Shown: positions 1 through 8,370 of the stretch, piece by piece
How the letters are laid out: every line of letters starts with the position of its first letter
How positions within the stretch are numbered: position 1 is the stretch's first letter
NCBI GenBank assembly: GCA_964526695.1
Contig: CAZGJA010000051.1
Span: 62,001 to 126,000 of the forward strand
Direction of reading: 5' to 3'
From: JABWBH01 sp964526695
Lineage (GTDB): Bacteria > Planctomycetota > Phycisphaerae > UBA1845
DNA: 64,000 bases
Translations under genes and position numbers: made by a program
Notes under the pieces: model-generated
The model's input: only the letters and a program-made list of their open reading frames with translations
Databases searched by the model: none
Told to the model about the DNA's origin: nothing

Positions 1-123
1 CGCCGGTCGATAATCCGCGTGTGACTCGCACTCGCGCGGGCACAAGCCCGACTGGGTCGAGTGTCGGTATCGATTGTCTGGGGCGGGCATCCGGGTCGGG
101 TGTGCGCGCCGGGTGAGTGCGTC

Positions 124-220
124 GGGTGGCACGGGTCTGCAGCAGCAGCCCCGTGGCGCGCCCAAGGGAACGCTTATTCGTAACCGCCACGGCCTGGCGA
201 GTACGCCAGACCGTGCCACC
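124..220. repeat. Dispersed hairpin repeat, family A, copy 1
   Basis: GGTGGCACGGGTCTGC begins the element and GACCGTGCCACC closes it. The inner part contains GGCCTGGCGAGTACGCCAGACC, a self-complementary arm (TGGCG-AGTA-CGCCA). The same building blocks recur at about 8264, 13001, 28509, 36804, 46126, 46895, 51250 and 51447, always between genes. Confidence 0.7.
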
Positions 221-292
221 CCGCTACGCCGCCTCGCAGGCGAGCTTCGTCTCAGTGGGGCATTTGCCCCCTCGGTCCTTCAAAGAAACCCC

Positions 293-322
293 TTGTCATT
301 CAGGCGCCCTCACTGGTAAACT
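293..322 (+). promoter_or_regulatory. Possible sigma-70 type promoter for the thioredoxin-like gene
   Basis: TTGTCA (293-298), an 18-base spacer and TAAACT (317-322) lie about 90 bases before the start codon at 414. The -35 matches 5/6 and the -10 4/6, so this is a weak call made by eye. Confidence 0.35.
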
Positions 323-413
323 AGGAAGTTTGAGGAAAGTCTGCGCGGGGTTCCGTGGCCGATGCGCGCGGGGGACGCGGTCTTTGCTCATCTCAATCCG
401 AAAGGACTACGCC

Positions 414-1355
414 ATGAAGCCGGTAAGTGGAGCCATGCTCATGCTCGTGATGTGCGGTTGGATCGCGTCGCCCGTGATGGCGGGCAAGGTCGGCGATCCG
501 GCGGCGCCGCTGTCGGTCACCAAGTGGGTCAAAGGCGAGCCGGTGGATCTCGCGGCCTGCAAGGGGAAGAATGTCGTCGTGGTGGAGTTCTGGGCCACGT
601 GGTGCGGACCCTGCATCGCCGCCATGCCCCACCTGACGGAACTTCAGAAGAAGTACGAAAAGGACGGCCTGATCGTGATCGGCGTGACTTCGCCGGACCC
701 CAACAACGCGCTCGAGACGGTCGAGAGCTTTGTGAAGGAGAAGGGCGACGGCATGGGCTACCGCGTGGCGTTCGACGGCGACATGAAGACCGACGCCGCC
801 TACATGAAGGCGTTCGGCAAGGGCGGCATCCCTCAGTCCTACGTCATCGACCGCGCGGGCAACATCGCGTGGGAAGGCCACCCGATGGAGCTCGACAAGG
901 TGCTCGAAGAGCAGATGATCCTCGGCGCCAAGTACGACCCCGCCACCTACAAAAAGGTCGTGCAGATCCGCGAGCTGAAATCCAAGTACTTCGCCCTGGC
1001 TGTCAGCCCCTCCAACAAAGGTACGGTGCGGGCGCTGGGCAAGCAGGTGATTCAGCAAGGGGCGGCCGTGCCGGACATGCTGACCGAGTTCGCTTCGGAG
1101 ATTCTCGACAAGAAGGATCTGAAGGTCCGCGAGCTGGACCAGGCCGTCGAGGCGTCGCGCAAGGCGGTAGAGGCCACGAAGGGTCAGGACGCCGCGGCGC
1201 TGGCGGTCCATGCGCAGGCGCTGTTCGCCACCGACAAGGTCGCCGAAGCCGTCGAGCATCAGAAGAAGGCGCTGGCGGCCTGCAAGGATGAGGCGCTGAA
1301 GGCGAAGCTGACGCAGGGCTTGCAGACGTATCAGGTCGCGCAGGGAGGGAAGTAG
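414..1355 (+). CDS. Exported thioredoxin-like (TlpA/ResA-type) protein
   Basis: A 313-residue protein. Residues 1-23 look like a signal peptide ending in PVMA-G. A thioredoxin fold follows, with the redox motif WCGPC (Cys64, Cys67) and a cis-proline context GGIPQSYVID near residue 140, as expected for TlpA/ResA disulfide reductases acting outside the cytoplasmic membrane. Residues from about 180 onward are helical and Ala/Lys/Glu-rich, possibly TPR-like; this tail makes it longer than a simple TlpA. The ATG at 414 was chosen because the signal peptide starts there; the frame stays open upstream but through repeat sequence. The substrate is unknown, and no cytochrome-maturation genes are nearby. 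Confidence 0.85.
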   Translation: MKPVSGAMLMLVMCGWIASPVMAGKVGDPAAPLSVTKWVKGEPVDLAACKGKNVVVVEFWATWCGPCIAAMPHLTELQKKYEKDGLIVIGVTSPDPNNALETVESFVKEKGDGMGYRVAFDGDMKTDAAYMKAFGKGGIPQSYVIDRAGNIAWEGHPMELDKVLEEQMILGAKYDPATYKKVVQIRELKSKYFALAVSPSNKGTVRALGKQVIQQGAAVPDMLTEFASEILDKKDLKVRELDQAVEASRKAVEATKGQDAAALAVHAQALFATDKVAEAVEHQKKALAACKDEALKAKLTQGLQTYQVAQGGK

Positions 1356-1489
1356 CCGGGGCGTCGGTGGGTGCTGGCGGGGATGGGGGCGATTTCGGAT
1401 TTCGGATTTCGGTTTTCGGCGGCGTCGGAGTGGCGAACTATGCGCTCCGCGTCGAGATTGGATTGTCGCGTACGCGAGAAGGATCGAAC

Positions 1490-1525
1490 TGGATTCCCGC
1501 CTGCGCGGGAATGACGGGGTTTTTG
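1490..1525. repeat. Short hairpin repeat resembling the VIPAQAGIQ/dRS3-like element
   Basis: ATTCCCGC-CTGC-GCGGGAAT (1493-1512) is a perfect 8-bp stem, followed by GACGGGGTTTTT. Read on the minus strand it gives the peptide VIPAQAGIQ, a well-known spurious translation of a widely spread intergenic repeat. It sits in the 295-base gap between the thioredoxin-like and prepilin-type genes, where I see no gene. Confidence 0.65.
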
Positions 1526-1650
1526 CCTTTCAACTCGGCCCGATAGCTCGTGCCGGGCTGGAACGGCTGGAGGAGGCGGGGACAAATCAGGTGGATTCGG
1601 CGGGGGGTGCTTGCGCGTCGAGGGCGGCGCCCGCCGATAAGTGATGCAGC

Positions 1651-2499
1651 ATGGAACACGGGATCACGGCAACGTACCCCGATTCCGCCCCTTCATCCTC
1701 GCGTGGTCCCCGGGCGCATCCGCTCGTCGGGGCCAGGCGTCGGCTTCCGCGCGCGCGCCGCGGGTTCACCCTGATCGAGCTGCTGGTGGTCGTGGCGATC
1801 ATCGCGCTGCTCCTGTCCATCCTGATGAGTTCGCTGTCGCGGGTGCGGGCCTCGGCGCGGCATTTCGTGTGTCAGAACAACCTGCGGACGGTGGCGTTCG
1901 ACTTCACCTTGTTTGCCGACGACCCGGTGGACAGCGGCGCCGGACGCAAGGAGGGCGGCGGCGGCGGGCGCTTCAGGCTGGAGACGTTTCAGGAGAAGGT
2001 GTATCGCATCAACGACTTCTGGGATGCGCCGGGCAAGCAGACGGAGTGGTATGATCCGGACAAGCAGCCGCTGATGTGCCCGTCCGCGTCCGACCAGCTT
2101 CGCCGCATCGCCGATCGGCCCTGCCGCGACTACGCGGTCGCGCCGCCGGAGAACGTCAGCGTGGCGTTCAACGCCCGGCTGGACCGGATCAGCATGAAGA
2201 TTCAGGACCGATGGGTGCTGATGGAAGTGCAGCTCGGGGCGCGCATCCTTGAACACCCGTCCGTCCCGCTGGCGTTCGACGCGGACGGCGCGGAGGCCGT
2301 GCGGAAGCTCGTCGTGCCGTACTACTCGACGCCGCCGTCGGGGGACGAGGGGCGCTACGGCACGGGGCAGTTCTGGTTTCCGTCGATGCGGCACGAGGGG
2401 AAATTGACCGCGGCGTTCGTGGGCGGGTACGTTCTCTCGACGCGGGAGCCGACGCGCGAGTCGGGATGGGACTGGTCGTATCAGCCGCCCGCGGAGTAG
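1651..2499 (+). CDS. Prepilin-type N-terminal cleavage/methylation domain protein
   Basis: A 282-residue protein. After about 37 basic residues comes the type IV prepilin signature GFTLIELLVVVAIIALLLSI, in which cleavage after Gly and N-methylation of Phe would be expected, followed by one hydrophobic helix. The rest resembles the pseudopilin-like proteins amplified in planctomycetes. Near the C-terminus are FWFPSMRHEGKLTAAFVGGYV, where the HEG/FVGG context resembles the H-X9-DG motif in a degenerate form. The unusually long N-terminal leader leaves the start uncertain. No pilus assembly genes are adjacent, so its role is unknown. Confidence 0.8.
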   Translation: MEHGITATYPDSAPSSSRGPRAHPLVGARRRLPRARRGFTLIELLVVVAIIALLLSILMSSLSRVRASARHFVCQNNLRTVAFDFTLFADDPVDSGAGRKEGGGGGRFRLETFQEKVYRINDFWDAPGKQTEWYDPDKQPLMCPSASDQLRRIADRPCRDYAVAPPENVSVAFNARLDRISMKIQDRWVLMEVQLGARILEHPSVPLAFDADGAEAVRKLVVPYYSTPPSGDEGRYGTGQFWFPSMRHEGKLTAAFVGGYVLSTREPTRESGWDWSYQPPAE

Positions 2500-2602
2500 T
2501 GTACTGCCTCTTTGAAACTGCAACGTACTCGAAACGGAGGGGGGCGGGCCTCTGGCCCGCCGGCGGGCGAGGACGCCCGCCCCCCCCAGGATTGAACGCT
2601 GC
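2498..2602 (+). repeat. Dispersed palindromic element, family B, copy 1
   Basis: About 100 bases starting inside the stop codon of the prepilin-type gene: GTACTGCCTCTTTGAAACTG, then a very GC-rich palindrome (GGCGGGCCTCTGGCCCGCC next to GGCGGGCGAGGACGCCCGCC) and an ATTGAACG tail. A near-identical copy lies in opposite orientation at 35930-36033, and a core-only copy at 5557-5605. Confidence 0.8.
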
Positions 2603-2655
2603 GTTATTTGCAAGGCCCTACAGGAGCGCCGCGCAATCCCGCCGCGTGCCATGCC

Positions 2656-4119
2656 ATGCTGCTGCGTCATAAATTCGGCCTGCTCGCCCTGCTGTATGCC
2701 TCCTCGATCCTGCTGACGCTGGTCGTCGCCGTCTTCTGCATCATGGTGTACTTCGACTCGGCGTTTCGTGAGGCGCACTCGCTGCTGCTGCGCCAGGACG
2801 AGGTGGAGCACCTGCGCACGCTGGCTCGCGCGGAATTCACCGTGGCCTCCGCCGAGGCGCCTGCGGATCAGATTCTGCCGCTGATGCGGGAGCTGGACGC
2901 GGAATTCGTGGAGGTGGCCGCGAGGCTGGAGCCGGAATCCCGCGAGGGCGCCCACGCGGCGCTGTGGCAGGCGGTGAAGGACGCGTATGAGCCGGTGCAT
3001 CGCTGCATCCGGGGGGGGGGCGAGCCGGTCGGGCATGACCTCGCCGGTTTGGAAGGGCCCGCCAAGCCGATGGCCGCGCTGGACGCCGCGCTGGTGGCCA
3101 TGCGGCAGGCACTGAGCGAGAGCGGCAACGCCCGCGTGTTCGGCGCGTCCACGACGCAGCAGCGCGTCGTGTCGCTGCTGGTGATCAACGCCGTGGTCGC
3201 CTCGGTGCTGTGCGTGCTGGGGTTGATTCTGGTGCAGCGCTGGGTGGCGCGCCCGGTGGGGGAGCTGCGCACGGCCGCCCGGCGGATTTCGGAAGGCGAC
3301 TTCGCCACGCGGATCGAGGCACGCTCGCAGGACGAACTGGGGCGGCTCGGCGACGAAGTCAATCACATGTGCACGATGATCACGGCCATGCAGGCGCGTC
3401 TTGCCGAGCAGGAGCGGCTCGCCGGCGCGGGCGAGATGGTCTCGCGCCTGGCGCACAACATCCGCAATCCGCTGGCGGGGCTGCGCGGGCTGGCCGAGGA
3501 AACGCTGCACCGCCATCCATCGGACACGGAGACGAGCGAGTGTCAGCGGCGGATCATCGAAACGGTGGATCGGTTTGAGAAGTGGCTGCGCGAACTTCAG
3601 CAATCCGTCTCGCCGCTCACCATCCGCCCCGAGAGGTTGGACGTGCGTCCGTGGATCGACAACGTGGTGTCCGTCGCGCGGCCGATGGCGCTGCGGCGGC
3701 GGGTCGAGTTGAGCATCGAGACGGATCCGTCGGTCGAGGAGGTGGTGGCCGATCCGATGCATCTGGAGCAGGCGCTGGTGGCGCTGGTGACCAACGCGGT
3801 GCAGGCGACGCCGGCGGGGGGGCGCGTGACGGTGGGCGTGCATCGGGTCGAGGATTCGCCGGGCGGCTGGGAGCTGCGCGTGGAGGACACTGGGGAGGGC
3901 GTCGCCCCGGAGCTTCACGACAAGGTGTTCCAGCCGTATTTTACGACCAAGCGCGACGGGCACGGTCTGGGTCTGGCGATGGTCGAGCGCATCGTGAAGC
4001 TGCACGGCGGTCGGACCGGGCTGGTGTCCGCGCCGGGGCGCGGAAGCCGGTTTTCGCTGTATTTGCCGATGATGGAAGGCTCGCCGCCGTCGGCGCCTGA
4101 TCGCGGCGAGACGACGTGA
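2656..4119 (+). CDS. Membrane-bound sensor histidine kinase (NtrB/AtoS type)
   Basis: A 487-residue sensor. TM1 is about residues 6-30, a helical extracytoplasmic segment spans 31-170, TM2 is about 171-197, and a HAMP linker follows to about 250. The H-box reads LAHNIRNPLAGL with the phospho-accepting His267. The ATPase part shows an N-box (LVTNAVQAT, near 378), G1 (DTGEGV) and G2 (GHGLGLAM). The ATG at 2656 places the first membrane helix at the very N-terminus. The gene ends 6 bases before the sigma-54 activator and should phosphorylate it. The stimulus is not evident; the periplasmic region has no recognisable ligand domain. Confidence 0.88.
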   Translation: MLLRHKFGLLALLYASSILLTLVVAVFCIMVYFDSAFREAHSLLLRQDEVEHLRTLARAEFTVASAEAPADQILPLMRELDAEFVEVAARLEPESREGAHAALWQAVKDAYEPVHRCIRGGGEPVGHDLAGLEGPAKPMAALDAALVAMRQALSESGNARVFGASTTQQRVVSLLVINAVVASVLCVLGLILVQRWVARPVGELRTAARRISEGDFATRIEARSQDELGRLGDEVNHMCTMITAMQARLAEQERLAGAGEMVSRLAHNIRNPLAGLRGLAEETLHRHPSDTETSECQRRIIETVDRFEKWLRELQQSVSPLTIRPERLDVRPWIDNVVSVARPMALRRRVELSIETDPSVEEVVADPMHLEQALVALVTNAVQATPAGGRVTVGVHRVEDSPGGWELRVEDTGEGVAPELHDKVFQPYFTTKRDGHGLGLAMVERIVKLHGGRTGLVSAPGRGSRFSLYLPMMEGSPPSAPDRGETT

Positions 4120-4125
4120 GAAACC

Positions 4126-5532
4126 ATGTCCGACATCCTGATCGTGGATGATGAGGAAAACGTCGCCTACTCGCTTCAATTGGCGCTGAAGCGGGCCGGG
4201 CACGCTTGTCGCTTGGCGCATTCGATCGAGGACGCGCTGAAGGCGGCGAAGAGCGGTCCGGCGGACTTGGCGCTGCTGGACGTGCAGCTTCCCGACGGCA
4301 GCGGGCTGGATCTGATTCAACGATTTCGCGAGGCTGGCTTCGACTTCCCCGTGATCGTCATCACGGCGTTCGGCACGGTGGCGCGCGCCGTCGAGGCCAT
4401 GCGCAACGGAGCGGTCGATTTCCTTCAGAAGCCGCTGTCGATGGAGGAAGTCTCGTTGACGGTGGAGCGCTGCATCGAGCATCGTCGCCTGCGCGAGCGG
4501 CTCGACGCGTATCGCCAGGCGCAGCAGCACGAGACGGAAGGCATCCGCATTGTCGGGCAGTGCCCGGCGCTGCGCAGCGCGATCGAAACCGCGGAGCGCA
4601 TCGCCCGCATCCCGCGCGATCCCGACGGCGGGCTGGTGATCACGCTGCTGTCCGGCGAGACGGGCACGGGCAAGGAACTTCTGGCGCGGCACATGCACCG
4701 CTGCGGTCCGAGAGGCGACGCGCCGTTCGTCCACGTCAACTGCACGGCCATTCCGGAATCGCTGTTTGAGTCGGAGCTGTTCGGACACGAGAAGGGCACG
4801 TTTACCGATGCGCGCGAGGCCAAGAAAGGTCTGCTGGAGATCGCGCACGAGGGTACGCTTTTTCTCGATGAAATCGGCGATCTGCCCGCGGCGGTGCAGG
4901 CGAAGCTCCTGGTCGTGATCGAGAGCGGGCGTTTTCGGAGACTGGGCGGGACGGCGGAGCGCCGCGTGGACACGCGCGTGGTCGCGGCCACAAACGCGGA
5001 CCTGAAGTCCCGCGTGGAGTCGGGGCAATTCCGCGCGGATTTGTATTACCGGCTGGCGCAGTTCTCGATCATCCTGCCTCCGCTGCGGGAGCGCGACGGC
5101 GACGTGGGGCTGCTCGCCGATTACTTCCTCGACGCTTCGGCGCGCAAGCTGCGCAAGGCGCGACCGAGACTCGACGCGGCGGCTCGTGAGGACATCTTGC
5201 GATATCGTTGGCCGGGAAACGTCCGCGAGCTGGCGCACGTCATGCAGCGGGCGGTGCTGCTGACGGACGGGCCGACGCTCGGCGCCAGCGGCTTGGCGCT
5301 GCCCTCGACGGACGCGCCGGCGGCTACTGCGGACTCGGCGCGCGACGGCGCGTCCTCATTTGACTTCGTCTCGCAGGATTGCCGCGTGGAAACCGTCGAG
5401 CGACGACTGCTCCGCGCTGCGCTGGCGCATACGCAGGGCAACATCTCCGAGGCGGCGCGGCTGCTGGGGCTGACCCGCGGGGCGCTGCGGCACCGGCTGG
5501 AGAAACTCGGCGTCACGACGGCGGGTGAGTAG
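4126..5532 (+). CDS. NtrC-family sigma-54-dependent response regulator
   Basis: A 468-residue protein with three domains. An N-terminal receiver carries phospho-acceptor Asp52 in LALLDVQLPDGSG. The central AAA+ domain has Walker A GETGTGKE near 178, Walker B LFLDEIGDLP and a WPGNVREL segment. The C-terminal Fis-type helix-turn-helix reads NISEAARLLGLTRGALRHRL. The loop that contacts sigma-54, normally GAFTGA, reads GTFTDA here (near 223). It follows its kinase by 6 bases. The only clear -24/-12 promoter I found in the window is upstream of citrate synthase at 44.7 kb; a link between them is speculation. Confidence 0.9.
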   Translation: MSDILIVDDEENVAYSLQLALKRAGHACRLAHSIEDALKAAKSGPADLALLDVQLPDGSGLDLIQRFREAGFDFPVIVITAFGTVARAVEAMRNGAVDFLQKPLSMEEVSLTVERCIEHRRLRERLDAYRQAQQHETEGIRIVGQCPALRSAIETAERIARIPRDPDGGLVITLLSGETGTGKELLARHMHRCGPRGDAPFVHVNCTAIPESLFESELFGHEKGTFTDAREAKKGLLEIAHEGTLFLDEIGDLPAAVQAKLLVVIESGRFRRLGGTAERRVDTRVVAATNADLKSRVESGQFRADLYYRLAQFSIILPPLRERDGDVGLLADYFLDASARKLRKARPRLDAAAREDILRYRWPGNVRELAHVMQRAVLLTDGPTLGASGLALPSTDAPAATADSARDGASSFDFVSQDCRVETVERRLLRAALAHTQGNISEAARLLGLTRGALRHRLEKLGVTTAGE

Positions 5533-6003
5533 CGGCTCGGCAGCGCTCACGCCGAGGGGTGCGGGCTTCTGGCCCGCCGGCGGGCGAGGACGCCCGCCCC
5601 CCTCCGACGCGCCGCGGTTCTTGCCGGGGGTCACTCGCGATTGGCCAACCGTTCAGCCGCTCGGCTGCCGGCGCGCGTTTCGTCAGCCCCTTCGCACCCT
5701 CTGAGCTGCCCATGACGTTCGCTTTAACTAACTATGAGATAATAGGTTACGGCAATCTCGCCGCGAGAGGCGCGACTCGGCATTGATCGTGCCTACGGGC
5801 GGGTGGAGGACATGACCGGCCGCGTGCGCGCAGGCGTGCGGCGAGGTCGGTCTGCAGCCGGAGCATGGCCGGAGCTGGGAGGTGAACCCGACTCCGCCGC
5901 CCCTGCCGGTGCGATGAACAGGCATTCAGCCCGCGTGAGGAGCGACTTCGCAGGCGAAGGCGCCGCGGGTGTGCAGTGGGTTCGCAAGGCAGGAGGAGAA
6001 ACG
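5533..6003. other. Intergenic region before a secreted small protein
   Basis: No gene is supported in these 471 bases. The region carries the family B core at 5557-5605 and, immediately before the next gene, a GGAGGAGAAACG ribosome-binding site. A short AT-richer patch (5718-5750, TTTAACTAACTATGAGATAATAGG) could hold a promoter, but I see no matching -35 box. Confidence 0.4.
5557..5605 (+). repeat. Family B palindrome, core only (copy 3)
   Basis: It contains TTCTGGCCCGCCGGCGGGCG followed by AGGACGCCCGCCCCCCTCC, the same palindromic core as at 2545-2587 but without the flanking CTCTTTGAAACTGCAACG segment. Confidence 0.65.
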
Positions 6004-6303
6004 ATGCGGAAGGCATTGACGGCGTTTGTGGTGTGCGCATTTGCGGCCGGCTCGGTCTGGGCGGCTTGCTCGGGCAACGAGGCGATCAGCGCCAAGTGCC
6101 GCAACGGGAAGGTGAAGGTGAAGCTGTCGGGCGGCACGGCCGGCGACACGGCGACGTTCCAGCTCGATGGCGATTCGAACACGAACATTAGCGTAACCGT
6201 GGATGAGGACGGCACAGCCAAGGCCAAATGGAAGGGCACCGCTGATGGCCTTCACACGGTCAGCTACCTTGAGTGTGGGTTGAGCGCAGACGTCGAATGC
6301 TAA
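6004..6303 (+). CDS. Small secreted protein consisting of the shared C-terminal domain
   Basis: A 99-residue protein. Residues 1-21 form a clear signal peptide (FVVCAFAAGSVWAA). The remainder starts CSGNEAISAKC and ends with YLECGLSADVEC. This is the same module found at the C-terminus of the proteins encoded at 6615-8222, 37920-40940, 47049-49121, 51683-53449 and 62770-63155: an opening Cys pair, a GD-A-TF/V core strand, a DEDGTAKAK strand and a closing (E/W)CG. Its occurrence as an almost free-standing protein suggests the domain folds on its own. A strong Shine-Dalgarno (GGAGGAG) precedes the ATG. The function is unknown. Confidence 0.8.
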   Translation: MRKALTAFVVCAFAAGSVWAACSGNEAISAKCRNGKVKVKLSGGTAGDTATFQLDGDSNTNISVTVDEDGTAKAKWKGTADGLHTVSYLECGLSADVEC

Positions 6304-6342
6304 AGGGGGCTAAGACGTAATCGCAATTCCCATCCTCCGGAG

Positions 6343-6379
6343 GGGTCGGTCCTTCACCGGGCCGGCCCTTTCGCTTTTT
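6343..6379 (+). terminator. Rho-independent terminator
   Basis: GGGTCGGTCC, loop TTCACC and GGGCCGGCCC form a 10-bp stem with two G-U pairs, followed by TTTCGCTTTTT. It ends transcription of the small secreted gene 40 bases after its stop. The remaining bases up to 6614 show nothing recognisable. Confidence 0.75.
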
Positions 6380-6614
6380 CATGCGCCGCGACGCAGCCTC
6401 GGACGGCGGGACAACGTGGGCGCGCATTCGGTCGATGGCCGGACGCGGTGATGCTTCCACGTTCGGCAGGTGCAAAACTGTAGGGTCGGCGGTCGCGCCC
6501 ACTTATTGGACCGCGTTGCCTGCAGCGCCCGGCTAGAATCGAGAGGGAGGCACCGGGCTTCGTGCTGGGGAGGGCGCGGGTCTGAAAGTCGGCACGCTGA
6601 GCAGGTGGAAGGTG

Positions 6615-8222
6615 ATGATCTCGGATGCACCACAATCCAAGGCGACGCCCCCTCGCGGAACGGCGTTTCCCCGCTCCTTCTGGCCGACCGTTCTTGCCGG
6701 GCTGGCAGCCTGCAGCATGGCGATGGCGCAGGATGTGCGCATCGAGAGTGATCCGCACAGTGACGCGCGCGTGGTCCGCACGGATCCGGGTGCGGACGGA
6801 CCGGTGGACCGCGACCTGCATCCGCTTCCTGACGTGGGGCTGCTGCGGATCGGCGCCTGGCAGCCGGCCGACCCCTTGCCGGATATTTTCGAAGGAGAGT
6901 GGCTCAACGATGGCGGCTTTGTCCGCCTTGATCTGGAGTTCGACGGGCTGGTGAATCCGCCCGGCACGCTGGGGTTTGACCAGTTCTTCGACCCCTTCCT
7001 CTACGGGGCCGCGCCGGTGTTCGGTTACGTCGAGCTTGACATGGACGCGGACGTGGCGACGGGCGGGGAGCTGAGTTTTCCGCAGTATCGGATCAACGGC
7101 AACGCGGCGCGGTGGGGCGGGCTGCCCGTCGGCGCGCGTTTTGTGGATCGGATCGCGCTCGACGCTTCGGCGTTCGATCACGATCTGGCGACGGCACCCT
7201 ACGTGGACCGCAGCGGCGAGGAGTTTCACATCGCGCTCATCGGCGCGCCCTTCGAGAACATCATCAAGAAGAAGGGCAACCCCAACGACTTGTTTCAGAC
7301 GGGCGAAACGTGGATCGTCGAAGGGCGTTTCTTCCACCGCGCTCACGGCTTCGAGCCGTTCAGCTTCGCGTGTTGCTGCCAGGGCGGCGACGGGCATTAC
7401 CTCCCACTCGCGCAGCTTCAGTTCGCCCACGAAGTCATTGGCAACGTCACCACCGTCTCCCTCGTTTTTCCGCTGACCAACGCCGCATCGGCGGCCATGC
7501 GCGGCGAGGGCTGGGTCGAGCCGAACGACGGCGACGCCTGCAACCAGAGCAGCGCAATGGAAGCGCTCGACGACTTGGTGTTCAGCACGGTGAATGCCCC
7601 CACCTCATGGCGAAATGACCCGGATTTTCCCATCATCGCCGCGTGGGAGTTCAAGCTGGCGCAGGAGTGCCTCAATCCGCTGAAGTGGGACGCGACCGCT
7701 CTGCTCGCTACAAGTTATACGTTTCCCGACCCTGACGGCGCCGAACTGGTGTGGACGGACATCCTGCCGGACGCGCTGAATCGGGATGTCAATGGGGATG
7801 GCGTGGTTGATGAGGTGGACCGCGGCGCGATCCGGGATTTCATCGCGACCTACGACGGTCACCCCGAGATGGACGAGGACGGTCAGCGCGACGGCGGCGT
7901 GGACCTGATCGACTTCGGCCCGAACTTCAGCCTGTTCGACGTGAACTACGACGGTCGTGTGGATGCGGCGGATGCGGGCGGTTGCACCGGTCAAGAAACG
8001 CTGAAGGTCAAATGCCATCGCGGGAAGTTCAAGGTGAAGCTGCGCGAGGGAACGCCCGGCACGCTCGCCACGTTCGAGTTGGACGGAGATCCTGACCGCC
8101 GGATTGAGGTTCTCATCAACGAGGACGGCGCTGCGAAAGTTCTGTTTCGCAAGGTTCCCTCGGGCCGGCACGTCGTGGAATACATCGAATGCGGCGTCGT
8201 CGGCGAGGCGCGTTGCGGCTAG
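6615..8222 (+). CDS. Secreted protein with dockerin-like repeats and the shared C-terminal domain
   Basis: About 535 residues. A long N-region precedes a hydrophobic stretch ending AACSMAMAQ, a probable signal peptide. Residues 40-370 match no family I recognise. Next come two calcium-loop-like segments, DVNGDGVVDEVDRGAIRDFI and FDVNYDGRVDAADAGGC, resembling a planctomycete dockerin type I pair separated by an inserted DEDGQRDGGVDLIDFG. The last 80 residues (CTGQETLKVKC to YIECGVVGEARCG) closely match the small protein encoded just upstream. A GTG three bases earlier (6612) is an alternative start. Likely exported and surface-attached or scaffold-bound; no catalytic motif seen. Confidence 0.75.
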   Translation: MISDAPQSKATPPRGTAFPRSFWPTVLAGLAACSMAMAQDVRIESDPHSDARVVRTDPGADGPVDRDLHPLPDVGLLRIGAWQPADPLPDIFEGEWLNDGGFVRLDLEFDGLVNPPGTLGFDQFFDPFLYGAAPVFGYVELDMDADVATGGELSFPQYRINGNAARWGGLPVGARFVDRIALDASAFDHDLATAPYVDRSGEEFHIALIGAPFENIIKKKGNPNDLFQTGETWIVEGRFFHRAHGFEPFSFACCCQGGDGHYLPLAQLQFAHEVIGNVTTVSLVFPLTNAASAAMRGEGWVEPNDGDACNQSSAMEALDDLVFSTVNAPTSWRNDPDFPIIAAWEFKLAQECLNPLKWDATALLATSYTFPDPDGAELVWTDILPDALNRDVNGDGVVDEVDRGAIRDFIATYDGHPEMDEDGQRDGGVDLIDFGPNFSLFDVNYDGRVDAADAGGCTGQETLKVKCHRGKFKVKLREGTPGTLATFELDGDPDRRIEVLINEDGAAKVLFRKVPSGRHVVEYIECGVVGEARCG

Positions 8223-8263
8223 ACAAGTCGCGGAACGAAGGAACCTCAGCGGATGACCCGCAG

Positions 8264-8370
8264 CGGGTGGCACGGTCTGGCGTACTCGCCAGGCCGTGGC
8301 GAACGTTCAACGAATCGCGCTCCGCGCGCCGCACGGGCCCGCCTCTGCGAACCCGTGCCGCCCGGCGTGC
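8264..8370. repeat. Hairpin repeat, family A, copy 2
   Basis: GGGTGGCACGGTCTGGCGTA with CTCGCCAGGCCGTGGC, then GCACGGGCCCGC with GCGAACCCGTGC. Both hairpin types of the family are present, in a 256-base gap that contains no gene. Confidence 0.65.

Larger units (their letters stand above)
1..413. other. Non-coding leader before the thioredoxin-like gene
   Basis: No convincing gene is visible in this stretch. It holds one copy of the GGTGGCACGG hairpin repeat (124-220) and a possible promoter (293-322). The weak open frames crossing it are short and repeat-derived. Confidence 0.5.

Noticed and set aside
332..341. GAGGAAAGTC, the core signature of RNase P RNA
   Set aside because: The thioredoxin-like gene begins 73 bases later and the second conserved region (ACAGAA...GCTTA) is not found nearby; the flanks do not fold into P4. 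A chance match.
1693..5238. Very long open frame on the minus strand opposite the kinase/regulator genes (also opposite rpoB, rpoC and fusA)
   Set aside because: In GC-rich coding DNA the antisense frame is often free of stops. The plus-strand proteins have full family motifs, while these translations are His/Arg/Leu-rich without motifs.
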